DNA of 64,000 nt from Marsupella aquatica (Eukaryota; Marchantiophyta): NCBI GenBank assembly GCA_973895155.1, contig OZ316898.1, forward strand, positions 2,604,001 to 2,668,000. The letters run 5' to 3'. The notes below the pieces were generated by a model that searched no databases, had not been told where the DNA came from, and saw nothing but the letters and a program-made list of their open reading frames with translations. Shown piece after piece: positions 42,930 through 52,379 of the stretch. Numbering within the stretch: the first letter of the stretch is position 1; each line of letters begins with the position of its first letter. Both the position numbers and the translations under genes were made by a program.

Positions 42930-43620
42930 TAGACATTGTCCAATAACTCAGACAATCGGTCTTTTCATCGTAAATTCGATAACATTATCTCTCCAGGTTA
43001 TAATAGTTCGCAAATCTGAGTACTTACGGTCTACCGCTTCAAGCGGGCCACAGATCAAGCACCAGCTTTGCAATGCGGTGTACAGATTCCATTCCCGTCG
43101 AGTAATCTTTGTGAGTACGTCTCCATACGTTTCTCTATATATGATTGTTATTACACGGCCTTTCTTCACATTGTGTAAATGACCGATCTTTCCGGCCTGC
43201 CGATGAGATCCGGTTGATTGTTGTAAGCTGTCCGTATGTGGTCGTGGCTCGTGTTAGTCTTGCAGCAGACGGTAGTGATCAAGGCGCGTTGGGGGGACCC
43301 GCTGCAGTGTGATCGTACAAGCAAGAAATGCAGTGATCTCTGGGTCGCAGGATGGCATTTCGATGGTTGGTGTCGGGCTGTCCATGGGACTAGCTCGCAC
43401 GCACTGTGGCTGGGTACGCAATCACTGTGTGGCCTCCCGTGTGGCCTTCATCCAGAAGTTTTGACAGCTTACAGAAGCTGGCTGAGCTTGTTTGGATTCA
43501 CAAGGTAGTCAGGTTTGCAAGGCAGCACAGGATTCCGGACAGAGCTTGTAGGTCTACTCGATTGAAAGTGTCGTCAGGTACGTCGGTGAGCTTTGCTCGG
43601 GGCTATGCTTTGAAGACTGC

Positions 43621-44220
43621 CCTCAATACAGGTATGTTATTGATAGTTTCCTTGGTATGGGTGCATGCATATCTGGTCTTTGCCTTACGCCCGACTCGTA
43701 GTGCAATCGAGGCACTTCTACCTAAGCATTGATATATCCCTGTCGAGTGGTTGGTACTAAGGTATTTCGTTTCCCAATATGAATTTGTGGCGAGCTCGAT
43801 TATAGGCATGTTATTTCTATTTGAAGAAGCTACCTGGCTGTTCGTAGAAACTTGCAATCCAGTATGTGGTGGCTACTCTCCATCTGCTCCAAGTACTACC
43901 CCTTCCTGCGCCACGTACATACTTATAGCAAGGATGAAAGCCACATTAATAGGTAGCTGTGCCTTCTATTTCCGTGGCGAGCCAAGCACAGACCACGGAC
44001 TATCCTTCGGCTTCTTCCTTTGTGACTGTCAAAGTTTTGCCTTCGATTTGGCTGCTGGCCTTTGGATAAGAGGTATGGAGGTTGTCAGATGAGGGTGGCG
44101 GATTGCATATAATTAATTAGGCGATGTGAATTAGGAGCAGAGGTCAATGCCAAGCACCCGTTTCAGCTCTCTATAGATGGTTGACAGTAGCACAGAGAAC
44201 AGCGCAAAGACTCAAAGAGA
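43621..44220 (+). pseudogene. RPB1 tail copy B (exon 13 edge, intron 13, exon 14, 3' flank)
   Basis: Homologous to 27562-28200. The exon 14 equivalent is at about 43857-43955. The splice acceptor is destroyed (ttgcagtccc in RPB1 reads ttgcaatcca here) and the frame is broken. Gctactctccatctgctcca is still recognisable. The 3' flank keeps gaggtatggaggttgtcaga and gcatataattaat in place of gcatataaatac. Not functional as an RPB1 exon. Confidence 0.85.
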
Positions 44221-44242
44221 GACATGATAGACATCATTCAAG

Positions 44243-44663
44243 ACTTTCGCCAACGCATTTCAGTCACCTTCTAGCGTGCTCAAGCTCGGGCCATCTATAG
44301 TCGATCTCTTACAGTGGGTGCTAGTGTGCCTCCGCAACGGCTAGCTCCCCTTGAGGATGTTCCAATCCCACTTGCCGATCTAGTTTTGACTCTTGATGTG
44401 GGCCATTAATTTTTTGCCACAATCGGTAGGAATGATGAGGACCTCGGTCCGCTTGGGTTAGTTTTAGTCTCTCTTTCTTGGTTTTTAAGGGTTCCCTATT
44501 GTTCATTTCTTACTTTTAGTTCCTCTTTCTTGGTGTTTAGTGGTTCCCTTTTGCTCACTTCTTTTTCAATTGGTTTTGTCCACTTGGGCCCTCTTTTGTT
44601 TGTTCTTTTGTACTCTGTTTGGTCCCTTTGTATATAATAAGTGTGTATATTTTTTATATATTT
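44243..44663 (+). mobile_element. 421-bp LINE-tail-like insertion with 7-bp target duplication
   Basis: ATTCAAG at 44236-44242 is repeated at 44664-44670, and the unit-2 equivalent (39569-39580) reads straight through gttcaagaggctgatg. The insert is T/G-rich in its second half (tctttcttggtttttaaggg and tccctttgtatataataagt) and ends in an AT-rich tail (gtgtatattttttatatattt). A short target duplication and an AT-rich 3' tail suggest a 5'-truncated non-LTR element. No reverse transcriptase remains. Confidence 0.78.
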
Positions 44664-44670
44664 ATTCAAG

Positions 44671-45030
44671 AGGCTGATGATTGATTTGGCTGACCCACAA
44701 GAAGAAACATGTTACATGCTCAGTTTTAAAATATTTCTGGACGAACTTCGTGGTCAAGTGGGTAGAGTTATGACGGTCCTTGCAAGTGTCTGTATGTCAA
44801 TTAGCCAATGATTGGTTTTGGAGACTTTGGATGCACACGTCCAAAGGAGTATATTAACAAAACAAGAGTCCAAAATTCTGGAAAAATTGTAAATAGTGCT
44901 ATGTATCACTAGCTCAAATGTCCATGAGCCATTGAGGTACGGCAAAGAAAATTAATGCATGTGTGGCTAGAAAATGTTGTCATTTTGGTTGTGTAGTTTA
45001 TACAATCATATTATAATTTGTACAAGCTCA
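44671..45030. other. Unit-3 spacer
   Basis: Homologous to 39580-39690 and then to 29150-29470 (for example gaaaatgttgtcattttggt near 44970 against gaaaatgttgtcactttggt near 29392). Non-coding. Confidence 0.6.
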
Positions 45031-45440
45031 ATGCCCGTGCGTTGCACAAAAGATGTCGAGGAGAGAAATGATGTCAAAGTGAACAAAAGATGTCGAGGTG
45101 ATAAAAGGTGTTGAGGAGAGAAAAGATGTTAAGGTGATAAAAGATGTCAAAGAGAGAAAAAAAATGTCGAGGTGAGCAAAGGATGTAAAGGAGAAGGATG
45201 TAAAGGAGAAAAGTTGTAAAGGACTGAGGAAAGATGTCGAGGTGAGAAAATATATCAATGTGAAAAATGATATTGAGGTGAGTAAAACATGTCAAGGAGA
45301 GAAAATATGTCAAGATGAGAAAAATATGTCTAAGGTGAGAAAAATATGTTGAGTTGATAAAAAGATGTCAAGATGAGAAAACTATAATATCAAGGTGAGA
45401 AAAATTGTCAAGACGAGGCAAAGATGTTTGGGCAAAACAT
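45031..45440. repeat. Minisatellite, about 20-bp degenerate unit (agatgtcgaggtgagaaa)
   Basis: Begins with the leader aatgcccgtgcgttgcacaa and continues as many variants of aaaagatgtcgaggtgagaa. It is absent from the matching place in unit 1, where tacaagctca (29481) is followed by unrelated sequence, so the block was inserted after duplication. The same leader starts the block at 48382. Confidence 0.85.
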
Positions 45441-46977
45441 GTCCCAAAGTGTTATTGTGAAAGCATGTTGTGGGGGAGGCCGAGAGCGTGGGAGGGAACG
45501 CAAGCCGGGGGCGGTGGCTGGGGTATCACGGGGTCAAGTGTGGTTGCCCTCTGCTGATAGAGAAATCCTTCCTCTCCTTCCAGTATTGGTTTGTTCCTTC
45601 CTTTTCCACTTTTGTCAATTGCACAAAAGCTTTGAGATGGGATAGTTTTGTATAATGGGATTTACAATATGGCAGTTTAACATTTAAAATAACACTCTTA
45701 TCAGTGTGGCCATTTTGTTGTTGGGGCCATTTTATTCTTGAGGCCATTATGTCTTTGGTCAATAAGGTTATTGAGTGTTAATCTAACTTGGAAAAAATAG
45801 TTCATAGAGAGAATAGAAAAAATAAAATTTCTTGATCTACTCCCAATAGACTTAAATTTTGTTCACTTTCCTATAAATAGTCTACTTAAATTTTCCTGTC
45901 ATACCCACCTACCCATGATAGCCACATGTCAACTCACACTCAATTCACAATGACCTTTTTCTGGCTGGATGTTAGTGTATGAGTCTAGATCTTGGATGTT
46001 AGTGTATGAGTCTAGATCTTACTAATAATGCGCGAACTGTAGCCTACTTTTCACAAGCTAGGGTCTAGAGTGAAGCCTCTAGACCGTAACTCTATGGTCA
46101 TCATGTGCATGGGAAAAATTTATGACATGACTATGATGTATATACATGCCAGTTTTATGTGATAATTTTTAAATATTTACATTAAAAAAATATAGGTAGT
46201 ATGGCCCCACCACAACATATCATGTGCATAGAACATGGATGTGCATACAAAAGCGTGTGCACATCAAGGAGAATGATATATTATATATGACTATTAAATG
46301 ATGGGTTTTTTTTTATCATTTCATTAATCTTCGAAGAATATGAATCAAAAATGTATTTTGATAATTCTTTTATTGTCCTCTCCGCTATTCCCGTTCAAAG
46401 AACGGGTAGTCGGGGCTAGTGTGGGTGGAAGCCCATCCGTGCCTCAAGCTAGTACATACTCTTTTAGGCTCTACACAGATCTGATGGGCAGTAAAATGTA
46501 AGCTTTACATCCAAGGGTCATAATGAATTCTCTCCAATAGTGAAATTTGTAAGCACACAATGAGTACAAAAAGGCCTGATTGTATATTATAGTGAGTAGA
46601 TATTTTATCTGTAAAGTATACTAATGTTATTGATAGAAAGTAAGTTTTGGATGTGTATTGATAAGGTCTCTCAAAGTTGTGATCTGAATGATGATTGGTC
46701 AACGGACAATTCTTGTTTAGTACAGTTATGCTTTTCAGTCCCAGTACATTGAATTTAGAGCTGCTAGTAGCCAACAGTCTTGTCTTCAGTACCAATAGTA
46801 TAGTTGGCTACGTCATATTCCTGGCGCAGCTAATTTCAATAGCAGATTGAAAGTAGTGGTAAAATCACACCAACTCAAATTGAGTGAAAAAAACGCCTCC
46901 ACTCCACTGTATTATATATACCTCTTTAAAGTTTAGGTAATAAGTATATTCGATCTCAAAGGATATTCCAAGTTTTT
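45441..46977. other. Unit-3 spacer with small repeats, no gene
   Basis: No credible coding frame. It contains a GC-rich patch (45470-45540), an inverted repeat cccgttcaaagaacggg (about 46389), and at its end sequence homologous to 29840-29945 (caccaactcaaattgagtga, tgtattatatatacctcttt). Confidence 0.5.
45966..46019. repeat. Exact 27-bp tandem duplication
   Basis: The unit tggatgttagtgtatgagtc plus tagatct occurs at 45966-45992 and 45993-46019 without differences. Confidence 0.95.
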
Positions 46978-47257
46978 AACTGGCACTAGTTAATTGGCCA
47001 GGGGATGAGCTAGAACCCTGAGGTCCCAAGTTCAATTCCCCCTCCACATGCAATGCACGTGTGGGTGGGGTGTAGTGATGGGAGTCCTGGTTTCTCCTCA
47101 TCCCCGGCTGGTCCCCATTGTGGCTCTGGTTCAACCCTCTCCTCCCCTGGTACTGGGTATGACCCCCCTTGTGGGCTACCTTAAAGAGGTGCATGCTCTG
47201 GAGTTGACTGTCTATCCTATGTTGGATGGGTCAACTTTAGGTATTCAAGGCAAAAAA
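46978..47257 (+). mobile_element. tRNA-derived SINE with poly(A)-like tail
   Basis: A 280-bp insertion relative to unit 1 (29940-29955 reads through). Near its start is an A-box-like TGGCACTAGTTAATTGG (46981-46997), then a B-box AGTTCAATTCC (47029-47039), as expected for a tRNA-derived Pol III promoter. It ends in caaaaaaaa (47251-47259). Flanks AAGTTTTT (46970-46977) and AAGTTTCT (47258-47265) look like an 8-bp target duplication with one change. Comparison with unit 1 gives independent support that it is a discrete insertion. Confidence 0.75.
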
Positions 47258-48380
47258 AAGTTTCTTAGTGATGATCCTGGTCTTCTGGACCTCCATTGCA
47301 TGTATACTGTCCCCCTTATGTTTATAGAATTGGATACCCACAGCACAAAATAATTACTTATGTTCAGTAGTCGTCTCTTCCCTGAACACCTTTTTGTGAA
47401 AATTGTGTTTGTTTTATTTAAAGTGGAGAAGGAAGCGGCTTTTTCTGACTACTTTTTATGGTGACCTTTCAGCTGAGAAGTCTTTTCAAAAAGAGGTCTG
47501 TTGGAGGAGAAGTAAGTGAAAAGGTCCCTCTCAGTCTCAGAAGTTGGAGCCGACTAAGTTGGTCTTGGCAGAGTAAACACTTTTTTTTTGGTAGTAGAAC
47601 CGCAATTTTAGGGTGGAGGACACGGATCACTTTCACTTTCACTTGTGTTGATTTGATCTTCTAGCATCAAGTTCCAGAGTGAAGTTGAAAGCTGGAAAAA
47701 CCTCAAAACACTCAGTTCTCTGTATGAACAATAGGATTTTGATAGTGGAAGTCAGGCAAAGTGATGAATTGGTATGGTGTTACCGCTGAATTGGAACTCT
47801 CGGAACTTTTTAAAATTAATAATTGTACCCCAACCAGCCTGGTAACATAAGCAAAAGGACGAAATGTTTTTGGGTCCCTGATCCAACTCATCAGAGTTTT
47901 ACGTAAAATAATGATCAGATGGAAAGACCAGTGAGGGCCCAAACTTTGACTAACCTTAGAATCACCCCTCACACAGCTAAATCATGAAACTGAGGGTGAG
48001 GTAACAAAGAGCTCTCTTGCTAATAACGGAAGCAAGCTCTCTCGATCAGGAAGTTGTCACGTTGTCTGGAATTCTTGGCGAATTAATTAGGGTGAAGCAC
48101 CTCTGGGAGTAAGGCCTTCTTGAAATTTGAGTCTGTATTATAAATGTGAATTACTGAAGCTGGGTTCGAATGTTAACTCAGCCTGAATTTGAGAGAAAAT
48201 AATGTTATACTCACATGGGATTGAGCACTTGAAAACTCTGTTGATTAATCCAAAATTAACTCAACCCCACGGAGGCCGACTCATGGGCCCTGGCAAGCTA
48301 GTGATCGAGATGTCTTCAATATCCTTCTCTGAGCTCGCTTGAACAGAAACAACCCGGGATGATGACTGAACTAGCTCAAT
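47258..48380. other. Unit-3 spacer homologous to 29.9-30.6 kb
   Basis: Non-coding and closely parallel to unit 1: cagctgagaagtcttttcaa near 47470, ttggtcttggcagagtaaac near 47560, gaagttgaaagctggaaaaa near 47682, ggcaaagtgatgaattggta near 47754. Divergence consists of point changes and small indels. Confidence 0.65.
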
Positions 48381-48381
48381 A

Positions 48382-49330
48382 CCCGTGCGTTGCACAAAAG
48401 ATGTCGTGTCGGCCAAGATTTGGTTGAGAAAAAAGATGTTGTGTTGGCCAAGAGGTCGTTGAAAAAAAAGATGTTGTGTCGGCCAAGAGGTCATTGAGAA
48501 AAAATATGTTGTGTCGGCCAAGATGCCGCTGAGAAAAAAGATGTCGTGTCTGCCAGGAAGTTGTTGAGAAAAGGATGTCGTGTCGGCCAAGATGTCCTTG
48601 AGGAAAAAGATATTGTGTCGGCCAATATGTCGTTGAAAAAACGATATCGTGGTGCCCAAGACATCATTTAGAAAAAAATAATTGTGTCGCCCAAGGTGTT
48701 CTTAAGAAAAAATGTCGTGTTGCCCAAGATGTTGTGAAGAAAACCTGTGCGTTGCACAAAAGATGTCGTTAAAAAAAATCGAGTTGCCAAAGATGTCGTG
48801 AAGTAAAAAGATTTTGTGTTGCCAAAGATGACGCAAAGTAAAAAGATGACGTTAAAAAAAACCCATGGAATAAAAAGATGTTGTTCAGAAAAAAAGGAGT
48901 CGTGTCTCCAAAGATGTCATGGAGTAAAAACATATTGTCAAGTAAAAAGATGTCGGGAGCCAAAGATGTTGTTATGTCAAAGATATCATCAAGTAAAAAG
49001 AAATCGTGTTGCCAAAGTTGTTGTGAAGTAAAACATATGTCATCAAGTAAAAGATGTAGTCAAGTAAAAAAATGTTGTGACTCCAAAGTTGTCGTCAAGT
49101 AAAAAATGTCATCAGTCATAGATGTTGTGAAGTAAAACATGTCATTGCATGACATATTGTTAAGGAAAAGATGTGCAAAAAATGCCAATAAATTTCTTGC
49201 TCAAAAGATGTCATTAAGTAAAAAATATCATTGCCCAAAATATATCTAAGTAATAAAAGATATAATTACCCAAAAATTGTTATCTAGTAAAAGATGTCAT
49301 GCGGTAAAAAATGAGTGACAACAACCACAA
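48382..49330. repeat. Minisatellite, about 33-bp then 20-25-bp degenerate units
   Basis: Leader atacccgtgcgttgcacaaa, then about ten variants of gaaaaaagatgttgtgtcgg followed by ccaagatgtcgtt (48400-48740), then a second leader cctgtgcgttgcacaaaaga at about 48745, then shorter units built on caaagatgtcg and aagtaaaaagatg to about 49330. The structure is shared with 45031-45440. No coding sense on either strand. Confidence 0.85.
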
Positions 49331-50649
49331 AGTATTATCAGCTAAAAATTATTTTTGTTTTTGTATTTTTCAATTTTTTTTATTTCGCACGCCACCCCAC
49401 CCCCCTCTTTTACCGCTTTTGTACTATTTTTTGGTTTTGATATTTTTTATTACAGTATGTAATATTTGTAAATCAATCTTATGACATAGATTATCATGGG
49501 GTATAGAACTACACTTAAATGGTACATAAAGTACTATACATAGATGGTCCATAAAGAACTCATTATTGTGCATTGTCATTCCTGGCATTCCCCTCTATTT
49601 ATTGCTTGGAAAACGTGTCACTCTTTATTTCACACCAAATATAATATAATTTTAGTTTATTCCTTCTCTTGGTCAGCTTCTTTAATTTTTGTGCCCTTCA
49701 AATTCAAATGACGACCACCCTATAAAAAGGCGCAACTGTTTATTATAGAAGTTAATAGACCATGCTTCCCTGCCACACGCAAGTACTACTGTAGGTGCTT
49801 TAGAAGTGGGCCAACGCTATGAAAGGAACTAAAATCATTAGATGAGACATATATACAAGAAAGGCTCTACCACTTTGTTGAAGATGATTCCCAGTTTTTT
49901 TGAAGTTCAAAAGTTGTCTAATAGAAAAATGATATGTCGGGAATACTTCAAAAGTGGAGCAAGCACTAGGCCAGGAAAAGTGAGCGGAGTACATCAAAAA
50001 CTAGTTTATTCTTGCTTTAAGGTGGTTCAATTAAACGATATGTCGGGAGTACTTGAAAAGTGGAGCAACTAAAGGTACTTTTCAACAACTTTCTTTTTGG
50101 GGAAGGTTCTCTACTTTCTATATACAATTAATACCACTACATACTTTCTATATACTTTAGTTTATGGAAAGTGGTATAGAAAGTACTTTCCCTAAACTAA
50201 AGGTACCCCCTACCTTTGGTTTTCTTATAGAAAATTATTTTGCTGATCTAACTACTATAATATACAATCCCGCGTCTTTCTCATTTCATAAGCAGACGAT
50301 TCTCAAAAAGAAGCAGGATCACATTGTGTCTGTTGGATTAAAATGCTTATTTTTTGCACCGTTAGATCGTATCATCAGTGTTCCGGAGCACAGTTTGGGA
50401 AAATTATGGTCCAGGCCTTTCTGTCGCAACAAGGCCTGACTCCCTCCTCACCACAAAAACCTGACGCAAGGATGACACAATCTGACATGTCATACCTGCT
50501 CGCGGCGGCTTGGTCCAGGCATTCTGATGAGGGTTGTAGACGACAGAATACCCAAAACACCAACATCAACCCGGGCCTTGCCGCCCCCAAAACCCCAAGG
50601 TTGACCCAGGAGCACCGAGCACAGGACTCGCTCCCCCTGAGCGAGTTGG
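49331..50649. other. Non-coding, contains third copy of the duplicated spacer
   Basis: 49750-50250 matches 39820-40260 (catgcttccctgccacacgc, ggctctaccactttgttgaa, gaaaaatgatatgtcgggaa). An internal fold occurs near 50125-50200 (actttctatatactttagtt against its inverse around 50160). From 50260 the sequence is single-copy and grades into the GC-rich block. Confidence 0.55.
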
Positions 50650-51430
50650 ACGGCCTGTAGAGCGACTCGGGTGGGGTGCCATGGGAGGGACTCGGGTGGG
50701 CGAGGCGCCGTGGGAGGGCGAGGTGCCATGGGAGAGACTTGGGTGGGCGAGGCGCCATGGGAGGGCGAGCTGCCGTGGGAGGCAAGGCGCCAATGGAGGC
50801 GCGGCGAGTTGGGAGGAGTGGCGAGGCGAGGCGCGGCGAGTTGGGAGGGACTCGCGTGAACTCGCTCCCCCTGTGCGAGTTGGGAGGCGTGCAGAGCGAC
50901 TCGGGTGGGCGAGGTGCCGTGGGAGGGCAAGGCACGGCGAGGCACCATATATGGGAGGGCAAGACGAGGCGCCATGGGCGAGGGTGGGCAAGGCGCTGTG
51001 GGACGGCGAGGCAAGGATGGGCGAGGGTGGCCGAGGCGCCGTGGGAGGGCGAGGCGCCAGGGCCGAGGGTGGGCGAGGGTGGCAAGGCGTCGTGGGACGG
51101 CGAGGCAAGGATGGGCGGAGGGTGGCCGAGGCGCCGTGGGAGGGCGAGGCGAGGCGCCATGGGCGAGGATGGGCGAGGGTGGGTGAGGCGCCGTAGGAGG
51201 CTGTGGTGGGACGCGAGTTGGAGGGCCGTGGTGGGCGCGAGTTGAGAGGGCCGGGTTGGAGGGGGGCGCGAGTTTGAGAGGGAGGTGAGGTGGAGGCGTG
51301 AGCGAGTTGGGAGGGGGAGTGAGAGCGAGTGAGTTGAGAGGGAGGGAGAGACATGGGTGGCGCGCACCCGGGTGGGAGTCAAGTCGAGAGGGAGGCGAGC
51401 GGAGAGGCGAGGCCGCGCGAGTGCAGGAGG
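50650..51430. repeat. GC-rich degenerate minisatellite
   Basis: Repeated words ggcgaggcgcc(g/a)tgggaggg, gagttgggagg and gggcgagggtgg in units of about 20-30 bp. A larger duplication is visible: ctcgctccccctg-gcgagttg then agagcgactcgggtggg at about 50630-50680 and again at 50862-50912. Long open frames on both strands (for example 50375-51382 minus) are a by-product of the repeat and not genes. Confidence 0.85.
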
Positions 51431-51490
51431 GAGTCAACTCCGGGAGGCAGACGTCAGTTGGAGGCAGAGGTCAGTCAACCCCACTGCGGC

Positions 51491-51559
51491 AATGGGCGTG
51501 GCAGAGGGCGTTGAGCCCAAGATGCACATCGGGCCTCACCGCTCTCTGCCACGCCCATT
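51491..51559. repeat. Perfect 16-bp inverted repeat
   Basis: Arms aatgggcgtggcagag (51491-51506) and ctctgccacgcccatt (51544-51559) are exact reverse complements around a 37-bp loop. It lies between the GC-rich minisatellite and the Helitron remnant. Its function is unknown. Confidence 0.85.
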
Positions 51560-51879
51560 GTCTGACGCTCGCTCTCCGAACAATGGCCTTATTCAGTCCA
51601 CGTCATTTTCCTCACAGCGGTTCAGTCCAGGCGTTCTGCCCTCAGTCATGGCCAAAGCCAACACGCACAACCTGACTGATGTGCAGCACATAAACCTCCC
51701 GGATGGCCAAACCCCGACGCATGACACCCCAGGCCCCTCCCATTTGCCAGTGCGCTCCCCATTCCCTTTGTATTTTTGGGTTTGAGGCCAAAAATATGGG
51801 CGGCTAAAGTGGTCCGGGGGTCGCAGGACCCCAGAAACATATATAAGGAGGGTGTGTTCTTCTTGGAGGTCACGGGGAA

Positions 51880-52330
51880 TAAATAATTACCACAGCTTGC
51901 GTGGTGGGTTTTGGTGACCAGTTTTTAGGAGGATGGCTTGGGTGACCATTCTATTGGGGGGATGGTGTGTTTAGGGTGACCACCATGGGTGATGGCTTGG
52001 GCATCTTTTGGGGGGATTTGGACTTCATGGCAAGCACCATGGTTAATGGCTTTGGTGACCACTTTTTTTCCCGAATGGGTGACGGCCAAACCGTGGGCCA
52101 TGAAGGGGGTGAGCCAAACCATGGGATGGGTGACTGCTACACATGGGCCATTGGGTGTTGGCAAAACCATGGGTGACGGCCATAGAGTGGGTGATAACCG
52201 CCGCAAACAATAAGAATACCATAGGGGCAAGAGACATTCGGAAGCGCGATGATCGCCTTGAAGGCTGGGAGGGTGAGACGAGGGGTCACGGTAAGCAGTA
52301 TCTGTCACGGATATTGGGTCACCATCAAAG
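51880..52330. repeat. Degenerate ccatgggtga-type repeats
   Basis: Variants of accatgggtgatggcttggg and ggccaaaccatggg recur irregularly at about 51915-52190. No gene. It may be leader sequence of the Helitron. Confidence 0.55.
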
Positions 52331-52379
52331 TCTCAAGGGTTAGTCTCTTGCAACGGTGTGGCCCAGCGGGCGTTCAGTT

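Larger units (their letters stand above)
35001..43620 (+). repeat. Segmental duplication unit 2 (RPB1 tail copy, spacer, dioxygenase 2)
   Basis: Starts at cccaatataggtatgtt, the diverged equivalent of the RPB1 exon 13/intron 13 boundary. It is interrupted after 24 bp by a Mutator-like element (35025-38452), resumes at 38453 with RPB1 intron 13, exon 14 and 3' flank, then spacer (39.5-41.4 kb), dioxygenase 2 and its 3' flank, and ends at 43620. Confidence 0.8.
43621..50260 (+). repeat. Segmental duplication unit 3 (RPB1 tail copy, spacer, no dioxygenase)
   Basis: Starts at CCTCAATACAGGTATGTTAT, identical to RPB1 exon 13/intron 13. It holds RPB1 tail copy B, then spacer homologous to 29.1-31.2 kb and 39.5-40.3 kb, interrupted by several insertions. 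Homology ends near 50260, before the position where a dioxygenase would be expected. The third gene was either never included or has been lost. Confidence 0.75.

Noticed and set aside
49750-50260. Third dioxygenase gene in unit 3
   Set aside because: Only the upstream spacer is present; no IPIVDF, HTD or NGRYKS coding sequence follows.
50375-51382. 335-codon and 315-codon open frames on the minus strand
   Set aside because: They lie across a GC-rich minisatellite; the products are Pro/Arg/Ser/His repeats open in several frames at once, so they reflect composition and not a gene.
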